DNA of 64,000 nucleotides from Pinus tabuliformis (GCA_031772625.1 CM062818.1:1277994277-1278058276), one strand, 5' to 3'; counted from the first letter of the stretch, positions 11,940-23,971 are shown. A program made the numbers and translations. The notes: generated by a model not told the origin, from the sequence alone.

Positions 11940-12830
11940 TATTTCTTTGGATTGATGGATATGTTGAATTTGCTTCACCTGTCAAAAACCTTTCTTAAGT
12001 GTTTTAAATGATTTTCATCAGAATCAGAGAAAACAATTAAATAATCTAAATAAATGACAGTAAATTTAGATGTTTTACCTACAAATTCTAGATCCATGGC
12101 TCTTTGGAAAGTGGCTCCAGCATTGGTTAACCCAAATGGCATTCTAGCATACATAAATGTATGCCAAGGTGTGGTGAAAGCAGTTTTGTATTGGTTAGCT
12201 TGACTTACCATGATCTAGTTGTAACCATAAAATCCATTTATCATAGAAATCCTATTTCCACCTGAAACTTTCTGAAGTAAATGATCCATTTTGGGCAATG
12301 GATAATTATCCTTTAAAGATGATTTTTTCAGATTTCGGAAGTCTACACATGGCCTAATCTCACCATTTTTATTTCTGACAAAAACTAGGTTGGTTAACCA
12401 ATTAGAATGCCTTAAAGCTACTATGATATGAGCATCAAGATACTTTTCAAGTTCTTTATCAATGGTTGGAAGTAGTATGAGATTGATTCTTCTTAGTTTT
12501 TGTTGAAAGGGTTTTGCCTCTGGTTTCAAAGGAACCTTATCCTCAATCAAGGATGTCTCATAAGTTTTTAACTCATTATAAGACCAGGCAAAAAAATCTT
12601 TGTAATTTTTAAGAAGATTCAAGTATTTGAGTTTTACATCCAAAGGTAAGGTTGATGACAATTTAATATTTATCACATCATCCAAAGTTCCAATATTGCA
12701 TTCTTCGATTTCTTCTTCAGGTGAGTTAAACAAGGGATTTTTAGAGACATCATTTTTGAATGGAACCAATCCTTTAGGAATAAAATTATTAGATAATTGG
12801 ACGATATCATGATCAAGAATTTTAGGACTG
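11940..12830 (-). pseudogene. Element B reverse transcriptase
   Basis: Gypsy-type reverse transcriptase on the minus strand. Visible blocks in order are YKDFFAWSYNELKTY, KPFQQKLRRINLILLP, WLTNLVFVRNKNGEIRPCVD, NYPLPKMDHLLQKV, TTPWHTFMYARMPFGLTNAG, and the catalytic box. The YxDD box reads YLDY (12041-12052), so the second catalytic Asp is replaced by Tyr, a GAT to TAT change. A stop interrupts the frame at 12215 where the conserved 'GYNQI' step is expected. The frame continues into RNase H. Confidence 0.9.
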
Positions 12831-13039
12831 AATGAAGTTTTTGGATTTAGGTGATTTGATTCTTGACATCTTTTTGATCTTCCTCAATTTGCATATTTTA
12901 GAATTCATCAATGACTTGAAGAAAATATTTTAATTGTTCTTCATCTTCAAAAATCTGCTAGTGTTTAAGGTTATCAAGAATTGACGGTCTATACTTGACT
13001 TGAATTTGGTATTCTAACAACACTGGCTGAAGGATTTTG

Positions 13040-13430
13040 AAAGAGATTGCTGATACAACTAGTGAGTCAACATGCATATTTTCATCTTTGGGAATAAAAG
13101 TTATGTTAAATCATTGAAAGAAATTTTCAATTGTGTCCCAAGCTTCATTTCTATAGGACCTAAGCCTTGGCTATTTAGTTTGACACAAATTTCTAACCTG
13201 GTTCATTGTAAGCTCAGAATCAGAAAAGACACTCAAGTTTTGAACCTTTAAACTCCTAGCTAGCTCAAGAGCAAGAAGAAAAGCCTCATACTCAGCCACA
13301 TTATTGGTGACCTTGAATTCAAGTTTACATGACTGAGTTATGTTTTCTTTATTTGGTGAAATTAAAACAATTCATGCTCCTGCTCCTTCTTTTGAGAAAG
13401 AGTCATCAAAATAAAGATTCCAAATATCTG
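13040..13430 (-). pseudogene. Element B archaeal-type RNase H, located before reverse transcriptase
   Basis: The minus-strand translation gives IWNLYFDDSFSKEGAGA, then LEFKVTNNVAEYEAFLLALE, then LSVFSDSELTMNQV and finally a C-terminal VDSL. This is the pattern of archaeal-type RNase H (FDG...TNN-AEYEA...GDSEL...N..AD.L). The four acidic residues (Asp in FDD, Glu in AEYE, Asp in SDSE, Asp in VDSL) are all present, although the usual Gly after the first Asp reads Asp. At least three stops are present. It lies between the protease at about 13.9 kb and reverse transcriptase at 12.8 kb, not between RNase H and integrase as in the familiar Tat elements. Confidence 0.85.
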
Positions 13431-13649
13431 ATTCTACAACTTTAGGCTTCGAAACTATATTTTCAATGTCAAGTTGAGTGTTTGATGCATTTTGTGAAGA
13501 TAATTGAAAGCAACCAAAATCCTAATCTACTACATAGATAGGGTGGTTTTTTTCTTGATCAAACCTACAAAAAGTATGAAGGAATATGACTTCCCTATAT
13601 AACCTTAAATGTTCATCTCCATAGACTGGAATAGTAGCAAAAGACATGT

Positions 13650-14040
13650 CCATATGAAGTGATCCTCCAAGTTTAGCACAACATGATCAAGATAGAAGCA
13701 TGCTAAACTTGGTAGGAATATCGGTGACAACTATGTCTAAAACTATACTCTTGATAGGTATTTGAGCTAAGGTCACAACTAGGTCTTTGATCAATCCTAG
13801 GCATTGTACCTTCTTTGAATCAAAGGTGTAAAGATCATGATAAGAATGGGTAACCTATAAATGAAGTTGGTTCATAATTACCTTTGGTATAAGGTTATGA
13901 GAAGCTCTAGAATCCAACATGCAGTTATACAAAAGAAAGTCATGAGCTTTTAAAGTTACATAAAATGGTGGAAAAATTTCATCAATCATATCAGAACTAG
14001 GGCCAAATACTACTGAGGGCTTTTCATATTGCAAACTAAG
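13650..14040 (-). pseudogene. Element B retroviral-type aspartic protease
   Basis: The active-site region on the minus strand reads CMLDSRASHNLIPKVIMNQL (Asp codon at 13912-13914). Plant gypsy proteases normally have D-S/T-G-A-S, so the Gly reads Arg here. It is followed by a conserved hydrophobic stretch (KSIVLDIVVTDIPTKFSMLL), where an in-frame stop occurs before the final part. It joins gag upstream, with one frameshift between 14071 and this region or downstream of it. Confidence 0.75.
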
Positions 14041-14070
14041 AACACCTCCCTCAACATCTACACTAGAGGA

Positions 14071-16023
14071 CTATATCAATTTGGACACTTGATTTTTATA
14101 ACCAGAGTTTTTGGAAAGTTGAGCTAAAGGTATAGGAACCTTGACCCTTTCCAATTCCTTTTCAATATTAAAAGTTGTCAAAATGGTCTTGTTAGATGAA
14201 AAGGTTTCAGTGGATGAATCTGTAGTATGAGGTGTTGGAGTTTGTGTTTGGATGGATTTAATTGTAGATTCAATTATAGTGGTAGATTTTGAAGGTCTAC
14301 CAGGATCTGATATTGGTCTTAGATCATATCTCTTATTCAATTCTACAATCAGAAATTCAGAGAATGCAAGGTATTTTGAAAGTCAAACATCTCCTTGTTC
14401 TTGTTCAAAAGACTAAGGTGAAGAGGAAGGAACTATTGCCATTTTTACTATTGAAGAATCAATATTATTAATATCTTTAGTGATTAAAGGGCCTATATCC
14501 TGTGGCAGTTGATCATAAATAAAATAAGGTGGTTGAACATTTTGATCAGAACTTGGTCTATGAATAATTTGCATTTGAGGAGTTCTTTGAAATTGAGTTT
14601 GAGCTTGAGGTATGATAGCAGCTTGCAGAGCAGTTCTAGGTTGTGTTTCAATTTTAGAAATCCTATTAGAAAGGTTTCTGAGTAAAGATGTAATTTCACC
14701 AATTTTATGATCTTCAAGTTTGGATTTGGAAGATTATGAGTCATCAACCCTAGCTTTTAGTTTTCTTTCTTCTTTCTCTGCTTTAGATTTAAGTTTGCGA
14801 GAAGCTGACCTATTGGATTCTACCTCTATAGCATTTGTCTTCATGTCTTCTAATGTATCAGAAACCCTTTCCCTTAGCATCACTACAAAGTCATCTTCAA
14901 ATGCTTTGGAAAATCTGACCTTTGCAGCTGCTACTGGTGGTTTACAATCAGCATGCATTTTATGATAGAGTTTGTTAAATCTATTGATGAATTCAACAAC
15001 TGGTTCACTGAGGTTTCTCTTTAGTTCTCCAAATTCAGTGAGAAAGCAAACAATATCTTTCTTTACCCCTCATTGGTTTTTAAAGAGAGTTATGAGCTCA
15101 TTGCATGTTCTAATAGAGTCAACTCTAAGTTGCTTAAACCAGATCCTAACATTTCCTTCTAAAGATTGTACAAATAATCTCATATAAACATCTTCCTATT
15201 TTATGTTCATATTGTCAACAAAATCAAGGAAAGGTCATACATGATCCTCTGCTAAGGGACTTGTTTCTCCATTAAATATTGGTAGATGTTTTAGATATCC
15301 ATTAGGAAAATTTCCCAAGTTTGCAGGGAGAACTAGAGCAGCATACCTTGCTTACACAATGGGTTGAAAAGCCATAAAAGCAGGAGGAGTATGGGGTGGT
15401 TGAGTGGATGATGATGAAGAAGAGGAGGACGATGAAGATGAAGATGTAGGAGATGAAGATGAATCTGTAGGGGTATTAGTATGTGGAGGAGAGAGAGAGG
15501 GAGGAGAGATTTTTTTAGGATTTCAAAGGGTTTTAATAGCTAGCTTCTGGACTCCTGGTGGAAAGTCTTCCTTATTATAAAAAAAAGGATTCGAATAGAC
15601 AAAAAAATTCTCTTCAAGATTAGTAGAGGTTAATAGAATAGAATAAGGAGTTGGAGTAATGAAATCTTGAGGCTGGAATTTAGGTAAATGTAAACCAAAT
15701 TCTTCCTCAGATGAAGGTGATTTGATGAGAATGGATGAGACTTGATATGACTCAAGTGACTATATTAAAAAGGTTGATGGAAGATCTACTCCTCTAGAAT
15801 GGAGTTGAGAAACCCTACGAGGTAGTTCAGTCAAATCAGGATGGGATGGTATAGATGAAAAAGGATCTACAGATGAGATGTCTTCAGGGTTTAAATATAA
15901 ATAAGAAGAAGGGGTTCTATGTCTTCTCCTTGAATAGGCTCCCCTAATAAGTCTTTCTAGGTCTAGTAGATGGTTAACAATAACAAAAGTAGAACATGAT
16001 CTAGTGTGCTTAAAAGGAGCCAT
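14071..16023 (-). pseudogene. Element B gag
   Basis: The reading frame opens with Met at 16023 (MAPFKHTRSCST), about 108 nt after the primer site, and stays in one frame to 14071 with several stops. Near 15060-15190 it shows the gag core: RLFVQSLEGNVRIWFKQL followed by CNELITLFKNQ and FGELKRNLSEPVVEFINRFN. A Ser-only run is encoded by the simple repeat at about 15400-15470. Downstream (14734-14958) is a charged Lys/Glu/Arg helix-like stretch. No CCHC zinc knuckle is visible. It would form the virus-like particle of the element. Confidence 0.82.
15398..15470. repeat. GAT/GAA-rich simple repeat within element B gag
   Basis: A run of gatgatgaagaagaggag-type triplets, which encodes a run of about twenty serines on the coding (minus) strand. 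It is an expanded codon repeat inside gag. Confidence 0.75.
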
Positions 16024-16130
16024 CTTGGATTGCCAAGTGAAATATTTTGACCTATATCCTTATCCTTTATTCACCTTAAAGGAAAGGGAGAATCATTGCC
16101 CCAGGGAAAATTTAGCTTTCAATTCTTTGC

Positions 16131-16152
16131 TCCCCCGTAACGACACCAATCT
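16131..16152 (-). other. Primer binding site of element B
   Basis: On the minus strand ATTGGTGTCGTTACGGGGGA starts three bases after the 5' LTR end. It resembles TTGGCGCCGTTGCCGGGGA, the site seen in many Athila/Tat-type plant gypsy elements, with a few transitions. This fixes the orientation of B as minus. Confidence 0.75.
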
Positions 16153-16154
16153 GA

Positions 16155-18169
16155 TGTTATTATTTGAGATAACCTAAGTTCAATTAGTTATGACAAAGCA
16201 CCTATAATATTTTGTTGTTTTAAATAATTAGATGACCAGTGAACTGTTTATAAACAGGCGCTTTAAACTTAGATATATTATTAATAAAATAAAAGGTTGC
16301 TCTTTACATGCACATGGTTCTTTTTATTTTAGTGCGATGGATAAGTAGAACATGGAGAAGTATAATTGATTTAATATTCAAACTGATTATTTAACCATTT
16401 CTAAGTAGAAATTAAGAAAATAGTGTTTTCTTGATCAACAAAATATAAACAGACTATCACAAAGATGTAGTGCAATTTATTCTCAAAGAGGAATTTAGAA
16501 TAACAGATAGTTCTTTAAATTTATCTCTTATTTAAGTTACAACTTCACACAGGATCCAAAATGAAACTGAAATTCAATTTAATTTTAAATTGGATAACTG
16601 AAAAAGGCATGATTTATATGAAGAAGACATAATGAATTAACGATATGATAAACAACTCACTAAGAGGGAGACCATATGAGGAAAATCCAAGATATTTTAT
16701 TATCTCAAAATGCTCCAGCTTAATACAAATCTACTTGATAACTTGTTCAAGGGTTCAACCCTAAAACTTCGACAAAATAGGGAGTGCTTGCAAAGGGACA
16801 ACAACCATTTTGGGAGCTTTCTCCTTCTCTTTAATCATTGTTTCCATCTTTGTATCCATGTGCTTCAGTTGTGCACTCTGCTCCATGATGAGCTTCATCA
16901 TATTTTCCTTTTGTGTCTCTATCTCTTCAATATCCTTGGCTAGAGGATGTTTTGTAGATGGAAATTTTAACTACTTCCTTAATGCTTCTATGTCTAAATT
17001 ATTTTTCCTTATAAGTTGTTCTATAGCATTGATGTTTGAAGGCTCATATCCCACTTTGATCACCAAGTCCTCCAGAGTTTTAATCCTGGTTTCTTTGGAA
17101 ACTGCAGAGACCTTCTCCATCACTAGCTATGATTGGACATTTGCTAATGTAACCTGCAGTTGAGAAAAACTCATACCAGTGTTAGCGACAGTTGAAGATA
17201 TCATTTCCCACTCTACTTATGCATCTCCATTTGGTCAATGGGATGTATATCATTTACATCAAACTCAAAAGTTGTCTTCTTGTAGTCTAATGCTACCTTG
17301 GGTTGGGGAACCTTTTCCTAGAGGAGTGCCATTTGCATTTTCCCTTTCTTAGAATCAAAGGCTAACAACAACCTGCTTTGAGCACCAGAAGTCTGCTTCC
17401 AGAACTGGTTGTAGGTGTTAATATTCAAGGACTCATTCCTAACTTTTATCTCCTTAAAAATATCCACTATACTTTTCTCTGTCTCCCCTGAAGTAGATGT
17501 GCTGGGTCGGATAATGTACTGCTGCTCTTGTGAAGTCATGGAGGTGGTGGGAGACTATGTGGTATTGTCACCCACTAATGAGGAAACACGTTTCTCATTA
17601 GTGGTGATAATGGTCTCTTGCTCTGAGTCCTTGATGAGGCTTAGTTTGGAACTAAGCTTGGCCTTCTTCCTATACATAATTTTGAATCCCTCCCCTGAGG
17701 GGACTCTTCTTATCTGCTCCTGTTAGTTATTTTCTCATGCATCGTAGGAGTCTGTACTCTAGAGTATGAAACCAACTGCTATTCTGCCTCTTGTAGGTAT
17801 TCTCAACCCATTCTAGCTGGTTTTTGTACTTCTCTATCTCCGGTCTGGATGTGTGAAAATAAGGAGTAGATTTGGTTCCTACCCTTAATTTAGAAATGAT
17901 CCCTAATGGATCATATGACCAGGTAAATCATAGCCTAACCTGCATTTCCTTTAGTAGCTTGTCTACTTCTTCCCCTGTTGCTCTTGTGTTGCAAATGGAA
18001 GGCCCAATCAGTGTTTTTATTTTAAACTGGGACTTCTTCTTGGTAGCAACAAAATGGATCTCATCCATATCTAGCATTTGCCTTATGTACTCTAGAGAAA
18101 AAATCCTCATTGGGAGGAATTTAGGCAACTTGTAAGGTGCAAGCTCACACCCAAATATTCTCAATTCTA
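16155..18169 (-). repeat. Element B 5' LTR, left fragment
   Basis: Homologous to 4332-4950 and then 6054-7467 of the 3' LTR, so about 1.1 kb has been deleted internally at 16778/16779 (junction at 'acttcgacaa/aataggg'). It ends abruptly at the junction with element C. The fragment carries the C-terminal two thirds of the LTR-embedded ORF, described separately. Confidence 0.85.
16779..18169 (-). pseudogene. Second copy of the LTR-embedded ORF of B, C-terminal fragment
   Basis: The same minus-strand protein as at 6054-7467, for example MRIFGCELAPYKLPKFLPMR at 18164, KSRLL/QSRLLLAFDSKKGK near 17360, and the Lys/Met-rich coiled-coil part near 16800-16960. Peptide-level similarity to the other LTR copy is strong despite separate stops and frameshifts in each. 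The extreme C-terminus is removed by the 1.1-kb deletion. Confidence 0.75.
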
Positions 18170-18453
18170 AGCATGGAATTAAGAAGCATCAAACATCACT
18201 AATGTGTGAGTAAAGGGACTGAAATAAATTTGTTTTTGTCATTTTGTCTTTTCATGCAAAATCAAGTATGCAAACTAATTTTACTTGGTGATGTGGTAGA
18301 TGAATTAAGGATGTTGGAGGATCGTTGGACGGGTTAGGAGATGGTTGGATGGTGTGGGAGACCATTTTGAGGCTTTTGGTGACTTCCTCGAGGTTTTCCC
18401 TCAATTTGGCTTCAAAACATGCCATTTCAAGAAAACTTACAGAATATACTAGA

Positions 18454-19023
18454 GACAGAGAGACATATTAAAATAAAAAATTAAAACATAAACTAATAAG
18501 GATCATAACAATTAAAATTAATAAATAATTACAATTAATAATTGAGTAAAATAATAAATTAAATAAATATAATGAAAGAAATATAAGCATAACCTATACA
18601 TATGTATTTTAATTTTAATTAATAATTAATTAAAATACATATGCATATTTAATTTTAATTAATAAATTAACTAAAATTAGAATAATTAAAAGAAATAATT
18701 AATTTACAAACAAATAAAATTAAATTAAGGAAAATATAATTAAAATAGATAGAATTAAAACATGAAATAATTAATACTAATAAAATTAACAATAATACAA
18801 TTAAATAGAACAATTAAAAATAACTTAAAGATCTATCGGCTAAGCATCTCTTGCATCCCTATATATATTTGACAAATAAGACCAGTATTTCAATTAATTC
18901 TCTCACATCCTGAAGATGAACCACCGTTGCTGGTTTGAAACGTCGATCTAAAAAGAAATTGAATGCGATGGATCCGGAAGAAAATCTACACAAACATGAG
19001 ACTCGCAGAAACCTCAAAGACAA
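18454..19023. mobile_element. 570-bp AT-rich insertion with 11-bp flanking direct repeats
   Basis: The sequence AATATACTAGA occurs at 18443-18453 and again at 19024-19034, and the partner LTR has only one equivalent site (TGATGTACTAGA near 51620). The inserted DNA has about 370 bp of A/T-rich repeats (aattaat-type) followed by about 200 bp of ordinary complexity, including 'cgttgctggtttgaaacg'. No terminal inverted repeats are obvious. Length and variable-length target duplication suit a SINE or a truncated LINE, but I cannot assign a family. Confidence 0.6.
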
Positions 19024-20308
19024 AATATACTAGAAACCTACATGATTCCCTGTAAACCTATAGGATACAACCAAGATAAAAATCGAAGGTGTTGGAGGTG
19101 ATGTAAGGCTTAGGGAAGGTGGTATATGGGTGTAATGAAGTGAGGGAAGGTCTAGGATCACTTAGAAGTCAACAACAAAGATAGAGGATGGTTGTATTTG
19201 CTCAATGTGCTTGGAAGAATTTCTATGAAAAAATGATGAAAACTAGTGAAGGCAATAGTGAAAACAAGGAAGGACTATGGTGGATGGAGTGGAAGGTGGT
19301 TGTTTTCTATGAAGTTTTTGTATCCTCCTAAAGCACCTGCTCTGCATAAAACATGTATAATTCCCAAAAAGTTATGTAAAAAAGAAGCATTCTCATAAGC
19401 TAGAAAAGCAGAATTAATGAACTAACTGCCTACATGATGCATGAGGAAAGTTGTTGAAAGGAATGAAAGCATGGATGAGATATACTGCAAGAGTGAATAT
19501 AGAAGAGATGGAAATGAAATCCTACTTTGCAAAACTTATCAAATGATAACTTAAATACATTAAACTCTAAAGCTTATGCAAGAAATAGAAATCTGTGTTT
19601 TTGGGGCTGCATAAGGGTCCCTTCATCAAATCATGATCCCAATGGGAGGAAATGAGGCCAAGACACCCACTGAAAATCTTGTCGTGCTTCTTTTATCCCT
19701 ACTAACCTACTACTGAATTAAGGTACAAATGGAAGCAGACTAATAAACAACCAATCCAATCTACACTAATTGCAATGAAAACACATCTAAAGGCAAATTA
19801 AAAATGAAGCTATGAGACTAATGTAAACATGCAGATACAATAAAGAGGAGCCTTGGCTGCTAGGGTTGGGCCCTAATGCAAGAGCTTTAGACCTCTGAGT
19901 TAACACAGTGCTGGCTCAAAAAAAAACTCATTCTTATTACCAAAATAGAGAAATACATCAATAAAACTTTCACAAGTCTGGAGCTCGGAAATAGCTTAGA
20001 GTTTTACAACAAAAATTTGAATCCTAATGAGGATCTAAGCCCCTCTACTTATATAACTAAAGTCCCCAACAAATTCCTTAAAATTAGGGAGGCTCAGCTC
20101 CCAAACTCGAGATAAAATAGCTTTTTGTCTCTCACTTGCTCAGCTTCCCTCTAATCCTCATGGCTTGGCTGCTTGCACCCCAAGCTGCTGTGATGGATGG
20201 AGGAATATTCAAATGGGGGAGAAGTAAATGAGGAGGATTTACCTACTACAATCCCTCTCCCTTGTCCTGTTCAAGTTTTAACCTTAGTTTTTGCCAAAAT
20301 TCCTTGAT

Positions 20309-20405
20309 TTTCTCCTTCAATCCTGCATTCAATGCATAGTAGTCCACTAGAAATAATATTCTCCTTCAATCCTGCATTCAATGCATAGTATTCCACTGGG
20401 AATAA
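20309..20405. repeat. Tandem duplication of about 48 bp in element C 3' LTR
   Basis: The block 'ctccttcaatcctgcatt...aataatatt' occurs twice head to tail, with one mismatch region near the end (agaaat versus gggaat). The 5' LTR of C has it once, near 52900-52950. Confidence 0.75.
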
Positions 20406-20539
20406 TATCCAACTCTAACTCATCTCATAAACAAAATATAATAAAAAAACATGTAGTAAGTTGTGAGAAAAGTTGGTTTGACTAAGCTAGGAGGTGAATT
20501 AAGGCCCATATAGTTACACAATTATGAGGCTCATCGTCA

Positions 20540-20548
20540 CCCCCTACT
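20540..20548 (-). other. Polypurine tract of element C
   Basis: On the minus strand AGTAGGGGG lies directly against the 3' LTR start TGACGATGAG. Position and composition are those of a plus-strand primer tract. Confidence 0.65.
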
Positions 20549-20799
20549 GAAAGTGTTGCTCATCCTTTGAGCAACTCAATCAATATCCTTATCCTTCATA
20601 GCTCTAGTGCTCTCCCTGACATCCCATGCCTCTGCGGTGGTTTCTTCTTCTTGTTCATAGAAGCCTGATTTCCTTTCTACCTCCTCCCACTGCCTCTTTT
20701 CTTCTTCTTCCTTCCTTCCTTCCTTCTAGCATTCCTAAGAGTAGTGGTGGACAGAGTTTCAAGCCAATCCAATTGAATTCTAGCCTTTGCATAGATTTC

Positions 20800-22835
20800 T
20801 TATACATGGGTGTCATATTTAGTTCTTCTCTTTGTCTTTGAGGAGAGTGGTACTTTATTAATAATTATCTTTAAGCTATATGGCAATGTGTTCCATCTCC
20901 TCAGGCAAGCATGTATGCTATCATCCCCTAACAGCCTGAAAATGTCCTCAAAATGTGAAATTTCTTGCTCTTGGGTAGCAACATACCTAGGTGCAAGCTG
21001 AGGATCATTTGCAATCAAATTATGCATACTAATGAGGTCCATGGGATCTGACTGTTCAACTTTGATCATAAGAGGCTTAGTTTTCTCTCTTGCCAATATC
21101 TTCTTCATCTCTCCAGGCCTTGATTCCTCATGGTTCATCCATGATGCCAAAGCCATCAACGGTAAATCTCCTAGTTTGGAATTAGGGTCCCATACATTCA
21201 TGTCTGTTAAGGCCATGTTGTGCAAATAAAACTCAAACATCTTCCCCCTATCTTCTAGTGTGCTCTGATCACAAAGATCAATGAACTGTCTGTAGTCCTG
21301 AAATGGCACAGTGCCTCTCTGTGCTAGGGTCTTGATATGTAACTGCAACCATTGTTCCTTGAGGTATAAGGCATAGGACTTAGCTAGCATCCTACATTGG
21401 ATTGCTTCCAAAGAGAGACTGGCCATACATGCCAATCGATTCTATCTTTCTTGCAGTTGTCCTCTCAACAATGAATTTTTTGTTTCTAGTTGATTTTTCA
21501 TTATGGCCTCTTTGTCTCTCAAGCTACTTAGCTCTCTGCCCATGTCCTTGAGCTTCTCCTCCATGTGCCCAATGTCTTCCACCCCCTTGGATTTGGTGAT
21601 CTGCATCCCTGCGATTTCTGGCTCTCTCTTTCTCAAGCTTGAAGAACAGTGGAATAGAAACTTTTTGAGGAAGGACCCCGCCTCCTTCAATAAACTTGTA
21701 GTAGGATTCATGGTTAGGTTGGGGACTAGGTTCTTTTGACTTTGGGTCCTCTTCTTTAGTTCCTTGCTGTTAGCCTACCTTATTTTCCAATTTTTGTGTC
21801 TCTTGTAGGTTTAATAGAGTATGCTGTAGGACTACTTCTGCTTCGTGTAGATTCTGATGTGTATCCTATAGGTTTTCTTTTCCCTTGGAGGAGGTGGATC
21901 TAGTCATAGGCCTTCTCACATAGGTGATAGGAGACCTAGGAGAGGACATTTTCTCCTATTTTTTAGGTGAGTCCTCAATCATAATGGGAATTTTGGTTAG
22001 TGTTTGGGGTTTCCCCTCCCTTATTCTTGTGCTTTTCCTTCTCCTAAAATATAAGGGGGCCTGCCTCTGTCCTTTTCCTTTTTACTTGATGGGGGTGCTA
22101 AGATCAATGAGGAAAGTTGCTGCCTCTCTCTTAATGGGTTCTAGGGACACCCTAGGTGACTCCGCCTTGTCTTTTGCCCCCTATTTCCCATTTCTTTCTT
22201 CACCTATGTCTTTCCTTTCTTCTTCCTCTTGTAAATCCTCATCTTCTTTATCAGTTTACTCCTTAACATCCTCCTCTATTTCTTCATCATCCTCCTTCTC
22301 TTTCTCCTCTTCTTCTTCATCTTCCTCATTTTCTTCTATTTCATCTTCTTCTTCATCCATCTCATTTTCATCTCCTTCTATTTCTTCTTCTTCCTGCTCT
22401 ACCTTTTCTTCCTCTGCTTTAGTCTCTTCCTCATCCTCTTCCTGACAGTAGGGATAACATCATATGTGAGAGCTTTGATGTCTTCCTCTGCCTACATGTC
22501 TATGAAAACTGACCATTTTATAGGAATTCTGAGGCTTTGAAGGGCATATTCTATAAGGATTCTAATTAAACCATGGTGAGCTAACTATTGGGGATTTCCC
22601 TCTTGCACCTTGATGCTTGTGTCTATCAGTGATTATAGCAAGAAGTATGGTATGTTGAGCCTGTGGTGAGGGGGTGTTTCTGCTCCAAATCTTAATTCTT
22701 CAAGAAGCCTAAAATGATATCCATAGAACACACTATACCTACCCTCACATGATATGTATTTGATAAGTTGGTAGCTCACATCATTCTAGGGATATGGTAG
22801 ACTTGCTCTCCTTGCTCCATTTTTGTCCTCAATGG
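20800..22835 (-). pseudogene. Element C extra ORF after pol, C-terminal part
   Basis: The minus-strand frame continues from 43126 once element D is removed. Order: a conserved globular stretch at about 22480-22835 (YSVFYGYHFRLLEELRF, NIPYFLL), a highly acidic Glu/Asp run at 22250-22445, a basic linker, a coiled coil at 21442-21600 (HMEEKLKDMGRELSSLRDKE), and a final helical domain at 20800-21435 (DPNSKLGDLPLMALASWMNH). It carries several stops and at least one frameshift. The position between pol and 3' LTR is that of the env-like ORF of Athila, but I see no signal peptide or membrane segment, so an envelope function is not supported. Confidence 0.65.
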
Positions 22836-22840
22836 GTTCC
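22836..22840. other. Target site duplication of element D, left copy
   Basis: GTTCC directly before the 5' LTR of D, repeated exactly at 43126-43130. Taking one copy away makes the ORF of C continuous in frame across the insertion. Confidence 0.9.
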
Positions 22841-23971
22841 TGTTACACAGAATTTTGTCACTATCCCTATACTCCCAGTTCCTTGATCCTGGAGGACATC
22901 TACATTGAAATCTGCATGCCTTGCCTTCGTGAAGGAACTTCGATTATGTCCCTCTTCATGAGAAGATCATTTCCATTTTGCAGTATTTCCCTTGAAACTT
23001 CTGTTTTTCCCAGTTTACAATACCGACACTAATGGCCTTTGTATCCCCTGCATCAATGTTAGAGATTAGCACTACTCCTCACACCATTCAAAGCTACTGA
23101 GTTGTGTTTCAGTTACGCCAGTCCTATTATGGAAAGTTTTTTAAATTAGAGCCGAATTTTCTAGCTCTAGAAGCTCCGTAACGGAAGTCTGGTAAATGGT
23201 TTGGCTAGATGGGGTCGAGGATGACAATTTGGGCTCCCTTCCCCCATAATGATGGAACTGCCTCAAGGGATAAGTCCTTCTCCCATGAGAAGAGGATCCA
23301 TCTCCCATCCATATTTCCTATATAAACCTCCCTTCTTCCCAAGCAAAAAATAGTCACAGTTGATAGTTTTTGGCTAAGTGTGATTGTTATAGTTGCAAAG
23401 TGTTGATACTATTTTGGAGTAGACAATCAAGCTATTACTAGTTGTAGCTATCTAGTTGTGTTGAGGGAGAAGTGTGTTTTTGTTTGGAGTGAAGCCTAAA
23501 GGGAAGAGCCTTTAAACTATTGTTGTTTGAAGCCATCATGGAATGCTAGCATAAGTGTGTGGAAATATGGTCTTGTCAGAGGAAGACTGTAGCGTCAAGA
23601 CGAATGGTTGTAATGTCTCTTTGATATTAATATATGCAACTATCGATTGATTTCCTACATGTTTTGTAATATTATGTATCCATGTCTTAATGCTTCTTGA
23701 CTCGATAAGTAGTTTGAATTGCAATTTGTCTATTATTATGTTTGTGTGCTGTTGTTGTTCACTTGTTTCAGGAGCTTGAAGAAGGAAGCGAGAGATTGTT
23801 GGAGTGAGCAAGCGAGGACATCATCAAGCAGGATAAGCGACCAAGAGGTAAGCCCTCTTGATTGATTCTAACCTAAGGAAATCTTCCATAGAATGTAACT
23901 GTTGTGGCTAGACCCATTATCGGCCTAGAGGAGTTTTTTCGTGTCCGCACTTATAATTTTACTTCACCACA
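22841..23971 (+). repeat. Element D 5' LTR
   Basis: Starts TGTTACACAG and ends TTCACCACA. It aligns along its full 1131 bp with 41995-43125. A TATA box lies at 23319. The primer site begins immediately after. Confidence 0.93.
23319..23327 (+). promoter_or_regulatory. TATA box of element D 5' LTR
   Basis: TATATAAAC within a well conserved block that is almost unchanged in the 3' LTR (42473-42481). It is the expected RNA polymerase II core promoter of the element, about 480 bp into the LTR. Confidence 0.7.

Larger units (their letters stand above)
18170..20539 (-). repeat. Element C 3' LTR, outer end truncated, with internal insertion
   Basis: Matches 51343-53079 in order. It is longer than its partner because of a 570-bp insertion at 18454-19023 and a roughly 48-bp tandem duplication at 20309-20405. 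It is shorter at its outer end by about 360 bp relative to the LTR boundary I place at 50979. The inner end reads TGACGATGAGCC on the minus strand, against TGATGAGCC in the 5' LTR. Confidence 0.8.

Noticed and set aside
21924-22445. Plus-strand 173-codon Ser-rich frame
   Set aside because: It is the complement of the acidic Glu/Asp stretch of the extra ORF of element C; the minus strand carries the continuous protein.
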